64,000 nt of DNA from Paenibacillus sp. FSL H8-0537 (GTDB taxonomy: Bacteria; Bacillota; Bacilli; Paenibacillales; Paenibacillaceae). Of this stretch, positions 9,030 to 17,729 are shown piece by piece. Within the stretch, counting starts at the first letter, position 1. Every line of letters begins with the position of its first letter. The DNA is taken from the NCBI RefSeq assembly GCF_038051995.1, contig NZ_CP150290.1:2780001-2844000 (forward strand). Reading direction: 5' to 3'. The position numbers and the translations under genes were made by a program. The notes beneath the pieces are model-generated. The model saw only the letters and a program-made list of their open reading frames with translations. It searched no databases and was not told where the DNA came from.

Positions 9030-9557
9030 ATGAATCAGGAGGCAGGCCGCCACGGCAAAATTGTGCTGGTAGGCTTTATGGGAACAGGGAAATCGACCGT
9101 CAGCCGCCTGCTGGCCGAGCAGCTCGGATATGCAAGATTCGATACCGATGAGGAAATCGAACGCTCGCAGGGCAAGCGGGTCGCAGAGCTGTTTGCGGAA
9201 ATCGGAGAAGCAGGCTTTCGTGATTTGGAGAGCGGCATGATTCAAGAGCTGCTAAGCCGCAAGGAGCCAGCTATTATTGCGACAGGTGGAGGCGCTGTTT
9301 TGCGTGAAGCCAATCGTGAGGCGATGCTGAGTGGGAGTCTCGTTGTCGCGCTCAAGGCTAGCGCCGAGCAGATTATTGCGAGGGTGCAGTCCGATTCGTC
9401 AAGGCCGCTGCTGCAAGGCGACGTTGCCGCGAATGTGAATCGGATTATGGAGCAGCGCAGGCACGCTTACGATTTTGCGCATCTTGTGCTGGATACGACA
9501 TCGCTCAATGTGCATGCTGTATGCGCAACTATATTACAGACAAGGGAGACAAAATAA
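9030..9557 (+). CDS. aroK: shikimate kinase
   Basis: Phosphorylates shikimate at the 3-hydroxyl with ATP (chorismate pathway). It has 175 residues, normal for the family. Walker A GFMGTGKST (about residues 15-23), the substrate-binding Asp of FDTDEEIE, the Arg in FRDLE and the GGGAVLR loop are all present. The lid Arg is in SRPLLQ. It lies one codon from the EPSP synthase gene, which catalyses the next step, so product and substrate enzymes are co-expressed. An extended -10 (TGATATGAT) sits near 8973-8981. Confidence 0.95.
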   Translation: MNQEAGRHGKIVLVGFMGTGKSTVSRLLAEQLGYARFDTDEEIERSQGKRVAELFAEIGEAGFRDLESGMIQELLSRKEPAIIATGGGAVLREANREAMLSGSLVVALKASAEQIIARVQSDSSRPLLQGDVAANVNRIMEQRRHAYDFAHLVLDTTSLNVHAVCATILQTRETK

Positions 9558-10853
9558 ATGACAGATGTTTTAGTTACGCCAACACCTAAGCTAAGCGGGG
9601 AAATTCAAGCGCTTTCCTCGAAAAATTATACGACCCGCTATTTGCTTGTTGCGGCTCTTGCTGAAGGCACGAGCACGATTTATTATCCCGCTCACAGTGA
9701 GGACAGCGATGCGATGCGCCGCTGTATTCGCGATTTGGGTGCTGTTGTAGAAGAGGACGAAGAGAAAATCGTTATAACCGGCTTTGGCCGCAGTCCAAAG
9801 GATGTAAAGGAGCTGGATGTAGGCAATGCGGGAGCTGTTCTGCGTTTCTTGATGGCTATCGCATCGCTCTGCCCGGATGTGACGTTTGTAAACCGTTATC
9901 CGGATTCGCTAGGCAAACGCCCCCACAGTGATTTAATTGATGCGCTTGGGCAAATTGGCGTGCAAGTGTCCCATAATGAAGGCAAGCTGCCGATCACGAT
10001 TAAGGGTGGACAAGCGAAGGGCGGCAAAATTCAAGTGTCCGGCGCTGTCAGCTCGCAATTTTTGAGCGCCTTGCTGTTTCTGACTCCGCTGCTTGCAGAG
10101 GACAGTGAAATTGAAGTGCTGAATGATTTGAAATCCAAGGTTGTTGTTGGACAAACGCTGGAGGTGCTGGAGCAAGCGGGCATCGTCATTCATGCGAGCG
10201 AGGATTTGATGAGCTATCGCATTCCAGGCGGCCAAAGCTACGAAGCGAAAACCTATATCGTACAGGGAGATTATCCAGGTTCGGCAGCGATTCTCGCGGC
10301 TGCGGCAGTGACGCAATCGGATGTTATCGTGCACCGTCTCGCTGAGAAAAGCAAGCAGGGCGAGCGTGCGATCGTGGATGTGCTTCGCATGATGGAAGTG
10401 CCGCTTACTCATGACAATGATATTGTTCATGTCAAGGGCAACGGCAAGCTGAAAGCCATTGAGTTCGACGGCGACCAAGCGACGGATGCGGTGCTGGCGA
10501 TGGTAGCAGCAGCTGTATTTGCAGAAGGCACCTCGCGTTTCTATGATGTTGAAAATTTGCGATATAAGGAATGCGACCGCATTACCGACTACTTGAACGA
10601 GCTTCGCAAGGCGGGAGCGAATGTAGAAGAGCGTCAAAGTGAAATTATCGTCCACGGACGTCCAGAAGGCGTTGAAGGCGGCGTCGAGATTAATGCGCAT
10701 TATGACCACCGCGTCATTATGGCACTCTCGATTGTCGGACTGCGCTCGAAGCAGCCGATTCGAATTCGTGACGCGCACCATGTGGCGAAGTCTTACCCGA
10801 TTTATTTTGACCATTTGAAGGCGCTTGGTGCGAACGTAGAGTGGGTAGAATAA
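9558..10853 (+). CDS. aroA: EPSP synthase (3-phosphoshikimate 1-carboxyvinyltransferase), divergent
   Basis: Transfers the enolpyruvyl group of PEP to shikimate 3-phosphate. Of the usual active-site residues the following are visible: Lys22, the Arg of GKRPHSDL, SSQFL (S3P binding), the catalytic Asp of ATDAVLA, the Glu of RYKECDR, the DHR motif, and the late Lys of AKSYP. Two loops differ from both common classes. The usual KSIS(N/H)R is KNYTTR. The GNAGTAMRP-type PEP loop is GNAGAVLRF (residues 89-97), so positions equal to E. coli Thr97 and Pro101 are Ala and Phe. The ATG directly follows the aroK stop. It may be a second, specialised copy if a standard aroA exists elsewhere. Confidence 0.9.
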   Translation: MTDVLVTPTPKLSGEIQALSSKNYTTRYLLVAALAEGTSTIYYPAHSEDSDAMRRCIRDLGAVVEEDEEKIVITGFGRSPKDVKELDVGNAGAVLRFLMAIASLCPDVTFVNRYPDSLGKRPHSDLIDALGQIGVQVSHNEGKLPITIKGGQAKGGKIQVSGAVSSQFLSALLFLTPLLAEDSEIEVLNDLKSKVVVGQTLEVLEQAGIVIHASEDLMSYRIPGGQSYEAKTYIVQGDYPGSAAILAAAAVTQSDVIVHRLAEKSKQGERAIVDVLRMMEVPLTHDNDIVHVKGNGKLKAIEFDGDQATDAVLAMVAAAVFAEGTSRFYDVENLRYKECDRITDYLNELRKAGANVEERQSEIIVHGRPEGVEGGVEINAHYDHRVIMALSIVGLRSKQPIRIRDAHHVAKSYPIYFDHLKALGANVEWVE

Positions 10854-10902
10854 ACTTGAGGTAGAAGAAATAAATAGGTGGAATAAGGGAGGAGCGGTTC
10901 AT

Positions 10903-11343
10903 ATGGCATTTGAAAATCCATCACGCGAGGAAATTAAGCAGCTGCTTGAGCAAAGCGCTACTGTAGCAGTGGTCGGCTTGTCTGACAAGCCTGACCGTGT
11001 CTCCTACATGGTATCGCAGGCGATGCAGGCTAAAGGCTATCGCATCATTCCGGTTAATCCAGCTGCGAAGGCGGCAGAAATTTTGGGTGAAACCCGCTAT
11101 GAGACGTTAAGTGATATTCCGTTTAAAGTGGACATCGTCAATGTTTTCAGACGCAGCGAGCAGACCCCGCAAGTCGCGGAGGAAGCCGTTGCCATTGGTG
11201 CGAAAATTTTATGGCTCCAGCTTGGCATAGCTAATGATGAAGCGGCGAGCATTGCTGAAGCTGGTGGATTGCAAGTGATTATGGACCGCTGCATTAAGGT
11301 AGAAGATTCGATTTTGCTCCCACAAGGAAAATCCAAAACCTGA
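10903..11343 (+). CDS. CoA-binding domain protein (YccU-like)
   Basis: A 146-residue Rossmann-fold protein of the CoA_binding_2 family. The nucleotide motif VAVVGLSDKPDRVSYMVSQAM is near residues 20-40 and the typical NPAAKAAEILGE and IVNVFRRSE segments follow. Members bind CoA or acyl-CoA and their physiological role is unclear. It has its own GGGAGGAG ribosome site and is probably the last gene of the aroK-aroA transcript, which ends at the hairpin at 11377. Confidence 0.88.
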   Translation: MAFENPSREEIKQLLEQSATVAVVGLSDKPDRVSYMVSQAMQAKGYRIIPVNPAAKAAEILGETRYETLSDIPFKVDIVNVFRRSEQTPQVAEEAVAIGAKILWLQLGIANDEAASIAEAGGLQVIMDRCIKVEDSILLPQGKSKT

Positions 11344-11376
11344 CTGTAATAAAAAACCGATCGACTTAGCACAATA

Positions 11377-11428
11377 AGAAAGGCTTCAAGGGGCGATGCA
11401 GCATGTCGTTCATGAAGACTTTCTTTTT
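11377..11428 (+). terminator. terminator of the aroK-aroA operon
   Basis: AGAAAGGCTTCA (11377-11388) pairs with TGAAGACTTTCT (11413-11424), 11 of 12 bases, with five T following. It lies just before the ribosome site of the next gene, so some read-through control there is also possible. Confidence 0.7.
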
Positions 11429-11449
11429 AAATGTCGAGGAGGACAACAC

Positions 11450-12067
11450 GTGAATCAAATGTCGCAACAGCCAGGATATTTCCAAGGGCAGCAAGGTCAA
11501 CTGGGTCAACAAGGTCAGTTTTCGAACAACTATCAGCCAGCGGGCTTCGTACAGTCGCATTATCAAGGCCAACTGAGCCAACCAACCTTTAACCAGAACC
11601 AAAGCAGCATTGTGCAATCTCCTATCGGCGGTAATCAGGCGACGAACCAGCACAGCTACAGCTCTGCTTCATATTTGCCAAGCCATCAACAAAATACAGG
11701 CATGATGCAGCATCAATATCAGCCGAACAGCGGTTACCAATCGTTCACGGCGCAGCCACATGTTTCAAGCTATACTTCGCACCTAGGCTCAACTAATTAT
11801 GCAACGAACCCTGTAATCTCGCACTTAGGCTACCAAGCGAGCCCGCAGCAGCATTATGTACAGTCCCACACGGGGTATGCAGGCCAAAACCAAAACTTCT
11901 CAAGCGGCGGATATGCAGGCATGTCCAATAACCAAAACCAAACGCATGGCGGCATGCCAGTACAATCGGCGACAGGTCAAAATCCGGTGTACCACGCAAC
12001 GAACGCATATGCACAGTCCGGTCCGGTCATTGCGCAATTGGGATGGCAGGCTGGCCCAAATCGCTAA
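11450..12067 (+). CDS. Q/N-rich low-complexity protein, 205 residues
   Basis: Family not recognised. Almost the whole protein is Gln, Asn, Ser, Gly, Tyr and His, with no charged domain, signal peptide or membrane helix. A motif recurs: NPVISHLGYQA near residue 122 and GPVIAQLGWQA at the C-terminus, with a weaker SSYTSHLGS in between. The GTG at 11450 is chosen because GAGGAGG ends seven bases before it. The composition recalls spore-coat or prion-like, self-associating proteins. The gene stands alone between terminators at 11377 and 12135. A coat role is only a guess. Confidence 0.7.
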   Translation: MNQMSQQPGYFQGQQGQLGQQGQFSNNYQPAGFVQSHYQGQLSQPTFNQNQSSIVQSPIGGNQATNQHSYSSASYLPSHQQNTGMMQHQYQPNSGYQSFTAQPHVSSYTSHLGSTNYATNPVISHLGYQASPQQHYVQSHTGYAGQNQNFSSGGYAGMSNNQNQTHGGMPVQSATGQNPVYHATNAYAQSGPVIAQLGWQAGPNR

Positions 12068-12134
12068 GCCATTTACGCAGGGCGTAAGCTAAGCCCGCCG
12101 CTGTAACGTTATAATAAGGAAGAATCATCAACAG

Positions 12135-12165
12135 GAGCGGGCCGAAAGGCCCGCTCTTCACTTTG
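12135..12165 (+). terminator. terminator after the Q/N-rich gene
   Basis: A perfect 9-bp GC stem (GAGCGGGCC / GGCCCGCTC) closed by a GAAA tetraloop. The following T content is modest. Confidence 0.7.
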
Positions 12166-12191
12166 ACAAAACGTGCGGAAAGCCTTACCAT
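12163..12191 (+). promoter_or_regulatory. sigma-A promoter of the PTS operon
   Basis: A perfect TTGACA (12163-12168), 17-base spacer and TACCAT (12186-12191), 40 bases before the GTG start. Confidence 0.55.
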
Positions 12192-12230
12192 CGAGAAAAA
12201 GACATTTTAATCAGCAAAGGGGGTACGAAA

Positions 12231-14117
12231 GTGAATATATTAGGAAGCCTGCAGCAGCTCGGAAGAGCATTTATGCTGCCAATGATTGTGCTTCCAGCAG
12301 CAGCTATATTTTCGAGCCTCAGTCAATTGCCATGGGATTATATTGGATTGCCGCAGCTAACGCTTTATTTGCAGGCTGCAAGTCATGCCATTTTTACTTA
12401 CCTTCCTTATTTGTTTGCGGTAGGCATTGCGCTTGGCATGACAGGAAATGCGCTTGCAGCTGCTTTATCGGCACTCGGCGGGATGTTCATTTATGTAGGC
12501 ATCACGCAGACAGCTGTGCCGGAAATTGAGCCGACGGTGTTTATCGGAACGTTGATGGGCATTATCTCAGGCTTTAGTTATGAACGATTTAAAAATTTGC
12601 GTTTGCCTGAATACATACAGTTTTTTGGAGGGCCGCGGTTTGTACCGCTGTTCGTCAGCTTTATATCGGTCTTATTTTCCATATTTATGATTGGACTCAC
12701 GCCATATATTGAACGGATGCTTGAAGAGCTTGGCAACATTGTAGCTTCAGGAGGCGGGTTCGGTGTTTTTCTTTACGGCTTTGTCCATCGGATTTTGGTC
12801 GTGTTTGGTCTGCACCATCTCGTCAGCCATGTTTTCTGGTTCCAGATTGGCGGTTATACGACGGCGGATGGGACAACCGTATATGGCGACTTGCCGCGGT
12901 TTTTCTCTGGAGATCCGACAGCAGGCGTGTTTATGGCGGGGATGTATCCGACGATGATGTTTGCATTGCCCGCTATCGCGCTTGCCATTATTCATGAGGC
13001 AAGGGAGGATCTTAAGCCGAAAATCCGCAAAACGTTTATGTACGCGGCGCTTGCCTCCTTTTTGACCGGTGTGACCGAGCCTGTGGAATTTGCCTTTCTG
13101 TTCGTTGCGCCATATTTGTTCGTCGTTCATGCACTGCTCTCAGGCGTCATTATGTGGGTGACGTATGAGCTGGGCATTCGCCACGGTTTTTCATTCTCTG
13201 GCGGAGCGATTGATTTTATCGTCAACGAGCATTTGGCTACGCGGGGCTGGCTGCTCATACCCATTGGTATTGTGGTCGGGCTCATTTATTATTTTCTGTT
13301 TCGCTGGGCGATCGACCGTTTTCAAATACCGACTCCAGGGCGCGAGGAAGGCTCGCATCTCGATGAGTGGGCTGGCGATATTCCGCAGCGTGCGCCGCTT
13401 ATTTTACAGGCGATTGGCGGCAAGGACAATATTGTGAAAATGGAATCATGCATTACGCGGCTGCGATTGAAGGTAGCCAATGAGAAGCAGCTTGATATCG
13501 CGGCGCTGCGCAATTTGGGAGCAGCCGGGGTCATTCGGCTTGGCGGCGGCAATGTGCAGGTTGTCTTCGGCACATATTCGGAGCTGATCCGCGGTGAAAT
13601 TTTGAATACGATTCAGCGGGATCAAGAGCAGGTGCTGTTCAGCTCGCCGATGCAAGGAAAGATGATCGCGCTCAGCGAAGTGCCCGATCCGATTTTTTCC
13701 GGCAAGCTGGTTGGCGACGGTGTTGCTTTCATACCGGATAAAGGAGAGCTTGTCTCGCCCGTCAAAGGGGAAGTTATTCATATTTACCCGACGATGCATG
13801 CGATTGGCATTCGAACGCCGGAAGGGCTTGAGGTGCTGCTTCATATCGGCATTGACACGTCCCTGCTTGGCGGCAAAGGTTATTTCAAATCCGCTGTCAA
13901 AGAAGGGGACAAGGTGCTTCCAGGCGACTTGCTCATCCGCTTTAATTTGCAGCAGGTTCGCAAGGAAAGCAAATCGCTGGCGACTCCGATGGTCATTACC
14001 AATTCGGATCTCGTGCGTTCATGGCGATTCGCACCGTATAAAACCGTTAAAAAAGGACAATCTTCCGTAATGTCAGTAGTGCTTAAAGAGATACAAGTTG
14101 GAGGGGAAAGGCCATGA
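12231..14117 (+). CDS. PTS N-acetylglucosamine/glucose permease, EIICBA
   Basis: Imports and phosphorylates a sugar. It has 628 residues with three fused domains. IIC covers residues 1 to about 360 (membrane). IIB is around Cys407 (KMESCITRLRL), the phosphorylated cysteine. IIA is from about 465, with the phosphorylated His538 (VLLHIGIDT). In IIC, the segments GLHHLVSHVFWFQIGGYT and RFFSGDPTAGVFMAG match the NagE (GlcNAc) type better than PtsG (glucose), so GlcNAc is the likelier substrate, though glucose is not excluded. GTG start with AAGGGGG upstream. The stop overlaps the ptsI start; no ptsH lies between them, unlike the Bacillus ptsGHI operon. Confidence 0.9.
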   Translation: MNILGSLQQLGRAFMLPMIVLPAAAIFSSLSQLPWDYIGLPQLTLYLQAASHAIFTYLPYLFAVGIALGMTGNALAAALSALGGMFIYVGITQTAVPEIEPTVFIGTLMGIISGFSYERFKNLRLPEYIQFFGGPRFVPLFVSFISVLFSIFMIGLTPYIERMLEELGNIVASGGGFGVFLYGFVHRILVVFGLHHLVSHVFWFQIGGYTTADGTTVYGDLPRFFSGDPTAGVFMAGMYPTMMFALPAIALAIIHEAREDLKPKIRKTFMYAALASFLTGVTEPVEFAFLFVAPYLFVVHALLSGVIMWVTYELGIRHGFSFSGGAIDFIVNEHLATRGWLLIPIGIVVGLIYYFLFRWAIDRFQIPTPGREEGSHLDEWAGDIPQRAPLILQAIGGKDNIVKMESCITRLRLKVANEKQLDIAALRNLGAAGVIRLGGGNVQVVFGTYSELIRGEILNTIQRDQEQVLFSSPMQGKMIALSEVPDPIFSGKLVGDGVAFIPDKGELVSPVKGEVIHIYPTMHAIGIRTPEGLEVLLHIGIDTSLLGGKGYFKSAVKEGDKVLPGDLLIRFNLQQVRKESKSLATPMVITNSDLVRSWRFAPYKTVKKGQSSVMSVVLKEIQVGGERP

Positions 14118-15865
14118 TACAAGGTATTGGAGCGTCAGCAGGCATAGCGATCGGAAAATCTTTCGTATTGCCCAGCTGGGAGTGGGAGCTGCCGGAGCAG
14201 CGCATCGATGTTGCTGATTTTGCCCGTGAGTTCGAGCGAGTATATGAAGGCATCCGAACGTCAAAATTCGAAATCGAGCAAATGAAGGACGAGCTGCGGG
14301 AAGTGGTTGGTCCTTCGGAAACCCATATTTTTGACGCGCATCTTGCGATTTTGGACGACCCGGTGTTTATGAATGAAATTCAAGGCATTATTAGCCGGCA
14401 ATACAAGGCAGCAGAGGTAGCAGTCAAGGAAGCGATCGATCATTTTGTGACGATGTTTGATTTGCTGGATGATGAATATATGAAGGAGCGTGCGCTGGAT
14501 ATAAAGGATGTCGGCAATCGGCTGCTCAAGCATTTGCTTGGCGTGCCGGAAATTAAGCTTCCGTCCAACACAAAGCCGTTTATTCTCGTCGCCAAGGAGC
14601 TTTCGCCTTCGCAGCTTGCCCATATAAATCCGCAAAATGTACTTGGCATTGTTACGCTGGCAGGGAGCACGACTTCCCATTCCGCTATTATGGCGAGGGC
14701 GCTCGGCGTTCCGCTCGTCGTTGGAGTGGAAGCGAAGCTGGAGGAACCGATTCAGACGGGACAGATGATCGTGCTCGATGGCGGTGACGGTGTCATGTAT
14801 GTACAGCCGGCTCAGGAGATTGTGGCGCTATATTCAGCGAAACAGCGGCAGCAGCAGGAAGCGAAAACCCGTCTGCGCGATATCGTCGATCATAAGCCGA
14901 TAACGCCGGATGGCAAGCGGCTGGAGCTTGCGGCCAATATCAGCTCCTTCAAAGAGCTGGAAATTGCTTTATCGAGCGGGGCGCATGGCGTAGGCTTGTT
15001 CCGCACCGAGTTTTTATATATGGACCGCAATCGCTTCCCACTGGAGGAGGAGCAGTTCGACGTATACCGCAGCGTAGCGGAGAAGCTGGAAGGCAAAACG
15101 GTCATTATTAGGACGCTTGATATAGGCGGTGACAAGCAGCTCGATTATTTTAATATTGCTGAGGAAGACAATCCGTTTCTAGGCTATCGTGCCATCCGCA
15201 TCTCACTGGATCGTAAGGATCTGTTTAAAGTACAGCTTAGGGCGATATTGCGGGCAAGCCATTATGGACAGGTTAAGCTGATGTATCCGCTCATTTCCTC
15301 GGTTGAGGAAGTACGTGCAGCAAATGCAGTATTAGCTGAGGCGAAGCAGGAGCTGGAGCAGGAGGGCCAGCCGTATAACCGGGATTTGCAGGTTGGTGTC
15401 ATGATCGAGGTTCCGGCTGCGGTTATTATTGCTGATTTGCTGGCAGGCGAGGTCGATTTTTTCAGCATTGGCACGAATGATTTGGTGCAGTTCACCCTTG
15501 CTGTAGACCGAATGAATGAGGAGATTTCGCATTTGTACGAGCCATTCCATCCCGCAGTGCTGCGGATGCTTAAGCTCACGATTGATGCGGCGCGCCGAAG
15601 CGGCATTAAGGTGGGGGTATGCGGAGAGCTGGCTGGCGATGTCAAGGCGCTGCCAATATGGCTGAGCCTTGATGTCGATGAGCTTAGTATTTCATCGCAT
15701 TCGCTGCTGCAGGTGAAAGAGCGGCTGCTCCGCACAAGGCAGGAAGACAGCCGCTTGCTGCTTCCGAAGCTGCTGGAATGCCGCACGAGTGCGGGCATTC
15801 ATGAGCTGCTTGGAAAGTTTATGGATGAAAATGATGCCAGAAGACAAAGCGCCTCTATTTCTTAA
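14114..15865 (+). CDS. ptsI: PTS enzyme I (phosphoenolpyruvate-protein phosphotransferase)
   Basis: Takes phosphate from PEP and passes it to HPr, the first step of all PTS sugar uptake. It has 583 residues, slightly longer than Bacillus enzyme I. The N-terminal swivelling domain carries the active-site His189 (GSTTSHSAIMARAL). The C-terminal PEP-binding barrel carries LFRTEFLYMDR, the RTLDIGGDK motif and the catalytic Cys of GVCGELAG. It overlaps the permease stop by four bases (ATGA), giving tight coupling. HPr must come from another locus; the HPr-like gene at 45515 lacks the phosphorylated His. Confidence 0.96.
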   Translation: MIQGIGASAGIAIGKSFVLPSWEWELPEQRIDVADFAREFERVYEGIRTSKFEIEQMKDELREVVGPSETHIFDAHLAILDDPVFMNEIQGIISRQYKAAEVAVKEAIDHFVTMFDLLDDEYMKERALDIKDVGNRLLKHLLGVPEIKLPSNTKPFILVAKELSPSQLAHINPQNVLGIVTLAGSTTSHSAIMARALGVPLVVGVEAKLEEPIQTGQMIVLDGGDGVMYVQPAQEIVALYSAKQRQQQEAKTRLRDIVDHKPITPDGKRLELAANISSFKELEIALSSGAHGVGLFRTEFLYMDRNRFPLEEEQFDVYRSVAEKLEGKTVIIRTLDIGGDKQLDYFNIAEEDNPFLGYRAIRISLDRKDLFKVQLRAILRASHYGQVKLMYPLISSVEEVRAANAVLAEAKQELEQEGQPYNRDLQVGVMIEVPAAVIIADLLAGEVDFFSIGTNDLVQFTLAVDRMNEEISHLYEPFHPAVLRMLKLTIDAARRSGIKVGVCGELAGDVKALPIWLSLDVDELSISSHSLLQVKERLLRTRQEDSRLLLPKLLECRTSAGIHELLGKFMDENDARRQSASIS

Positions 15866-15965
15866 AATATAAGAATTTATAAGTTTTACATTTATAAATA
15901 GACGTATATTTCACCCTTGAAACGGTTGCTTGCCGCCAAAGGACGGCTTCAGCCGTTTACGCTTG
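15865..15965 (+). repeat. two-hairpin intergenic repeat, copy 1
   Basis: Starts at the ptsI stop codon. Hairpin 1 is AT-rich: outer AAATATA/TATATTT and inner ATTTATAA/TTTATAAAT. Hairpin 2 has AAACGG/CCGTTT outside and GCCGCC-AAA-GGACGGC inside. The same architecture recurs at 38504, 40271 and 58446. It fills the whole gap between ptsI and the convergent PfpI gene, where it may act as a terminator. Confidence 0.8.
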
Positions 15966-16493
15966 GCCTTTGTATTGCTCTAAGGCGTCAACGAAAGCTT
16001 TGGCGTATGGCGGAAGATCCGGCGGACGTCTCGCAGAAATGAGGTTTCCGTCTACGACAACCGCCTCGTCAAACCATTCGGCACCGGCATTTTCCATATC
16101 GTCACGAATGCCAGGCGTGGAAGTGACCTTGCGGCCTTGCAATATTTTAGCGGAAATAAGCACCCAGCCGGCATGGCAAATTTGGCCAATCGGCTTGCCG
16201 GCAGCATCAAGCTCCTGCACAAGCTCAAGCACTTTAGGGTAGCGGCGGAGCTTGTCCGGTGCCCAGCCTCCAGGAACGAGCAGACCAATAATATCGCTGC
16301 TGTTCACTTCATCAAAGCTGAGGTCGGCAACGGCGGGTACGCCATATTTTCCAATATGCTTCTTGCCCTTCTCAGGACCTGCATAAAGAACGGTAGCTCC
16401 CGCCTCGCGCACGCGATATACCGGATACCATAGCTCCAAATCTTCAAATTCATCATCCAGCAGGCAAATAACGGTTTTATTGTGTAAGGACAC
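15957..16493 (-). CDS. DJ-1/PfpI family protein
   Basis: A 178-residue cytosolic protein of the PfpI/YraA class of the DJ-1 superfamily, whose members are cysteine proteases, glyoxalases or protein deglycases in stress protection. The nucleophile elbow GQICHAGW places the cysteine at residue 106, with His107 next to it and an acidic partner in the N-terminal half (DDEFEDLE). GTG start at 16493 with GGAGGG upstream on the minus strand. Monocistronic and convergent with ptsI; divergent from the VanZ-like gene. Confidence 0.9.
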   Translation of the reverse strand: MSLHNKTVICLLDDEFEDLELWYPVYRVREAGATVLYAGPEKGKKHIGKYGVPAVADLSFDEVNSSDIIGLLVPGGWAPDKLRRYPKVLELVQELDAAGKPIGQICHAGWVLISAKILQGRKVTSTPGIRDDMENAGAEWFDEAVVVDGNLISARRPPDLPPYAKAFVDALEQYKGQA

Positions 16494-16544
16494 AGCTTTC
16501 CCTCCATTTCATATTGTCTTACCTATTGTATCGAAGGAGAACTT

Positions 16545-16970
16545 ATGAAGCAAACCATAGTAAAGCGTACGGTGAGGGTGCTTCGCTGTATTCCAGCCGT
16601 ATTCGGCATGGCAGCGATTTTTGCCGCATCAGCGACGACAGGCGAAGAGATGAATACGCTGCTGCCCTTTTTTCAAAAGCTGTTCCCGCAAATGGCGAGC
16701 TTTGATTGGGGACATTTTGTCGCATATTTTATGCTTGCTGCTACCATCGATTTCGCAATCGGTGCAAGAGCCGATCGTCTAGGCATCAAAGTGCTGATCG
16801 TACTGCTGTGCGGCCTCTATGGCATTACAGACGAATTTCATCAATCTTTCGTAGGCGGCAGAATGCCGGATGTGGCCGATGTTCGCAATGACATGATTGG
16901 AGCGACTGTGTGGGTTATTCTAGTGGCACTACCGCCAGTACGCCGGTTATGGCGGCGCATCGCTCGGTAA
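16545..16970 (+). CDS. VanZ-like membrane protein
   Basis: A 141-residue protein with three to four membrane helices (near 16-30, 55-75, 80-95, 115-130). It carries the VanZ signature: GITDEFHQSFVGGRMPDVADVRNDMIGA. VanZ gives low-level teicoplanin resistance in enterococci, but the role of most chromosomal homologues is unknown. An AAGGAG ribosome site lies at 16533. Divergent from the PfpI gene. Confidence 0.85.
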   Translation: MKQTIVKRTVRVLRCIPAVFGMAAIFAASATTGEEMNTLLPFFQKLFPQMASFDWGHFVAYFMLAATIDFAIGARADRLGIKVLIVLLCGLYGITDEFHQSFVGGRMPDVADVRNDMIGATVWVILVALPPVRRLWRRIAR

Positions 16971-17165
16971 TCCCGTTGTTTACACAAATGTTATAAATCA
17001 GTAAACAGCAGCGGAGAATTATCGTTCATTTTCAATAGTAAAAATTACATAAGGCTGAAAGCAGGAGTTTTCGCGAAAAAGGTCGAATATTTTACGCATC
17101 TCAAATTATGAGCATAAACGGAGATGAAGGGCGGTACAGCCGTCCGCGTGAAGGAGTGGACCAAC

Positions 17166-17579
17166 TTGGAAAAGCGGTGTCATTGTGGTGACATCATGAA
17201 GATGAAGCTACGTACCGTCATTTATTCTGGGAAAGTGGAAATAGACAATGTGCCTATTTATTCCTGTGTAGCCTGCAGTCGAAGTGAAGTGTTTCCAGAA
17301 GTAAAGCCCGATTTGACTGGTCTGATTGCTCAGCTGGGAGCGGAGCCAGCGAAGCAGACCTTTTTTTTCGATGAATGTAATGAATGGGCAAGTCTGCTCG
17401 TCATTGCCAGAAATACGAAGAAGCAATCCGATCCTGCTGCAGTGGAACGACTTATTCAGGAGCGGATCGATGCGCTGCTGGACCTGCTGCTGCTTGCTCA
17501 AGGGCTTGAGGATGAAGGTTGGATAGCGGATATTACGAAGCGGCTGGGCCAAATCAGTCGGCCGACGAGGCATACATAA
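17166..17579 (+). CDS. YgiT-type zinc finger protein
   Basis: About 137 residues. The N-terminal 40 carry CHCG and, 30 residues later, CVAC, which form a YgiT/YokU-like zinc-binding fold; the remainder is helical and acidic with a leucine-rich segment (DALLDLLLLAQGLEDEGW). TTG at 17166 is chosen because AAGGAG (17151-17156) lies nine bases upstream; a longer frame from 17124 would place that site inside the gene. YgiT fingers are often antitoxin parts, but no toxin gene adjoins it, so a toxin-antitoxin role is not supported. Function unknown. Confidence 0.75.
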   Translation: MEKRCHCGDIMKMKLRTVIYSGKVEIDNVPIYSCVACSRSEVFPEVKPDLTGLIAQLGAEPAKQTFFFDECNEWASLLVIARNTKKQSDPAAVERLIQERIDALLDLLLLAQGLEDEGWIADITKRLGQISRPTRHT

Positions 17580-17644
17580 TGCAATAAAGCGATGAGTTTG
17601 CGAGCAGATGCTTGTTTGGAAATGAAGGCGCCCCGGCGCTAACA

Positions 17645-17673
17645 TTGCGAAAAGTAATATTTTGTCGTATGAT
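17645..17673 (+). promoter_or_regulatory. sigma-A promoter of ccpA
   Basis: TTGCGA (17645-17650), exactly 17 bases, then TATGAT (17668-17673), about 55 bases before the start codon. Confidence 0.6.
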
Positions 17674-17729
17674 TATTCTATTGTGCAGTGGGCGAAAGTA
17701 AAAAATCTGAGATAATGGAGAGAAGGACC

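Noticed and set aside
9933..10814. 293-codon minus-strand frame antisense to aroA
   Set aside because: Shadow frame with high His/Arg/Asn content and no ribosome site.
17166..17579. Toxin-antitoxin pair based on the YgiT-type zinc finger
   Set aside because: No small toxin gene adjoins it on either side.
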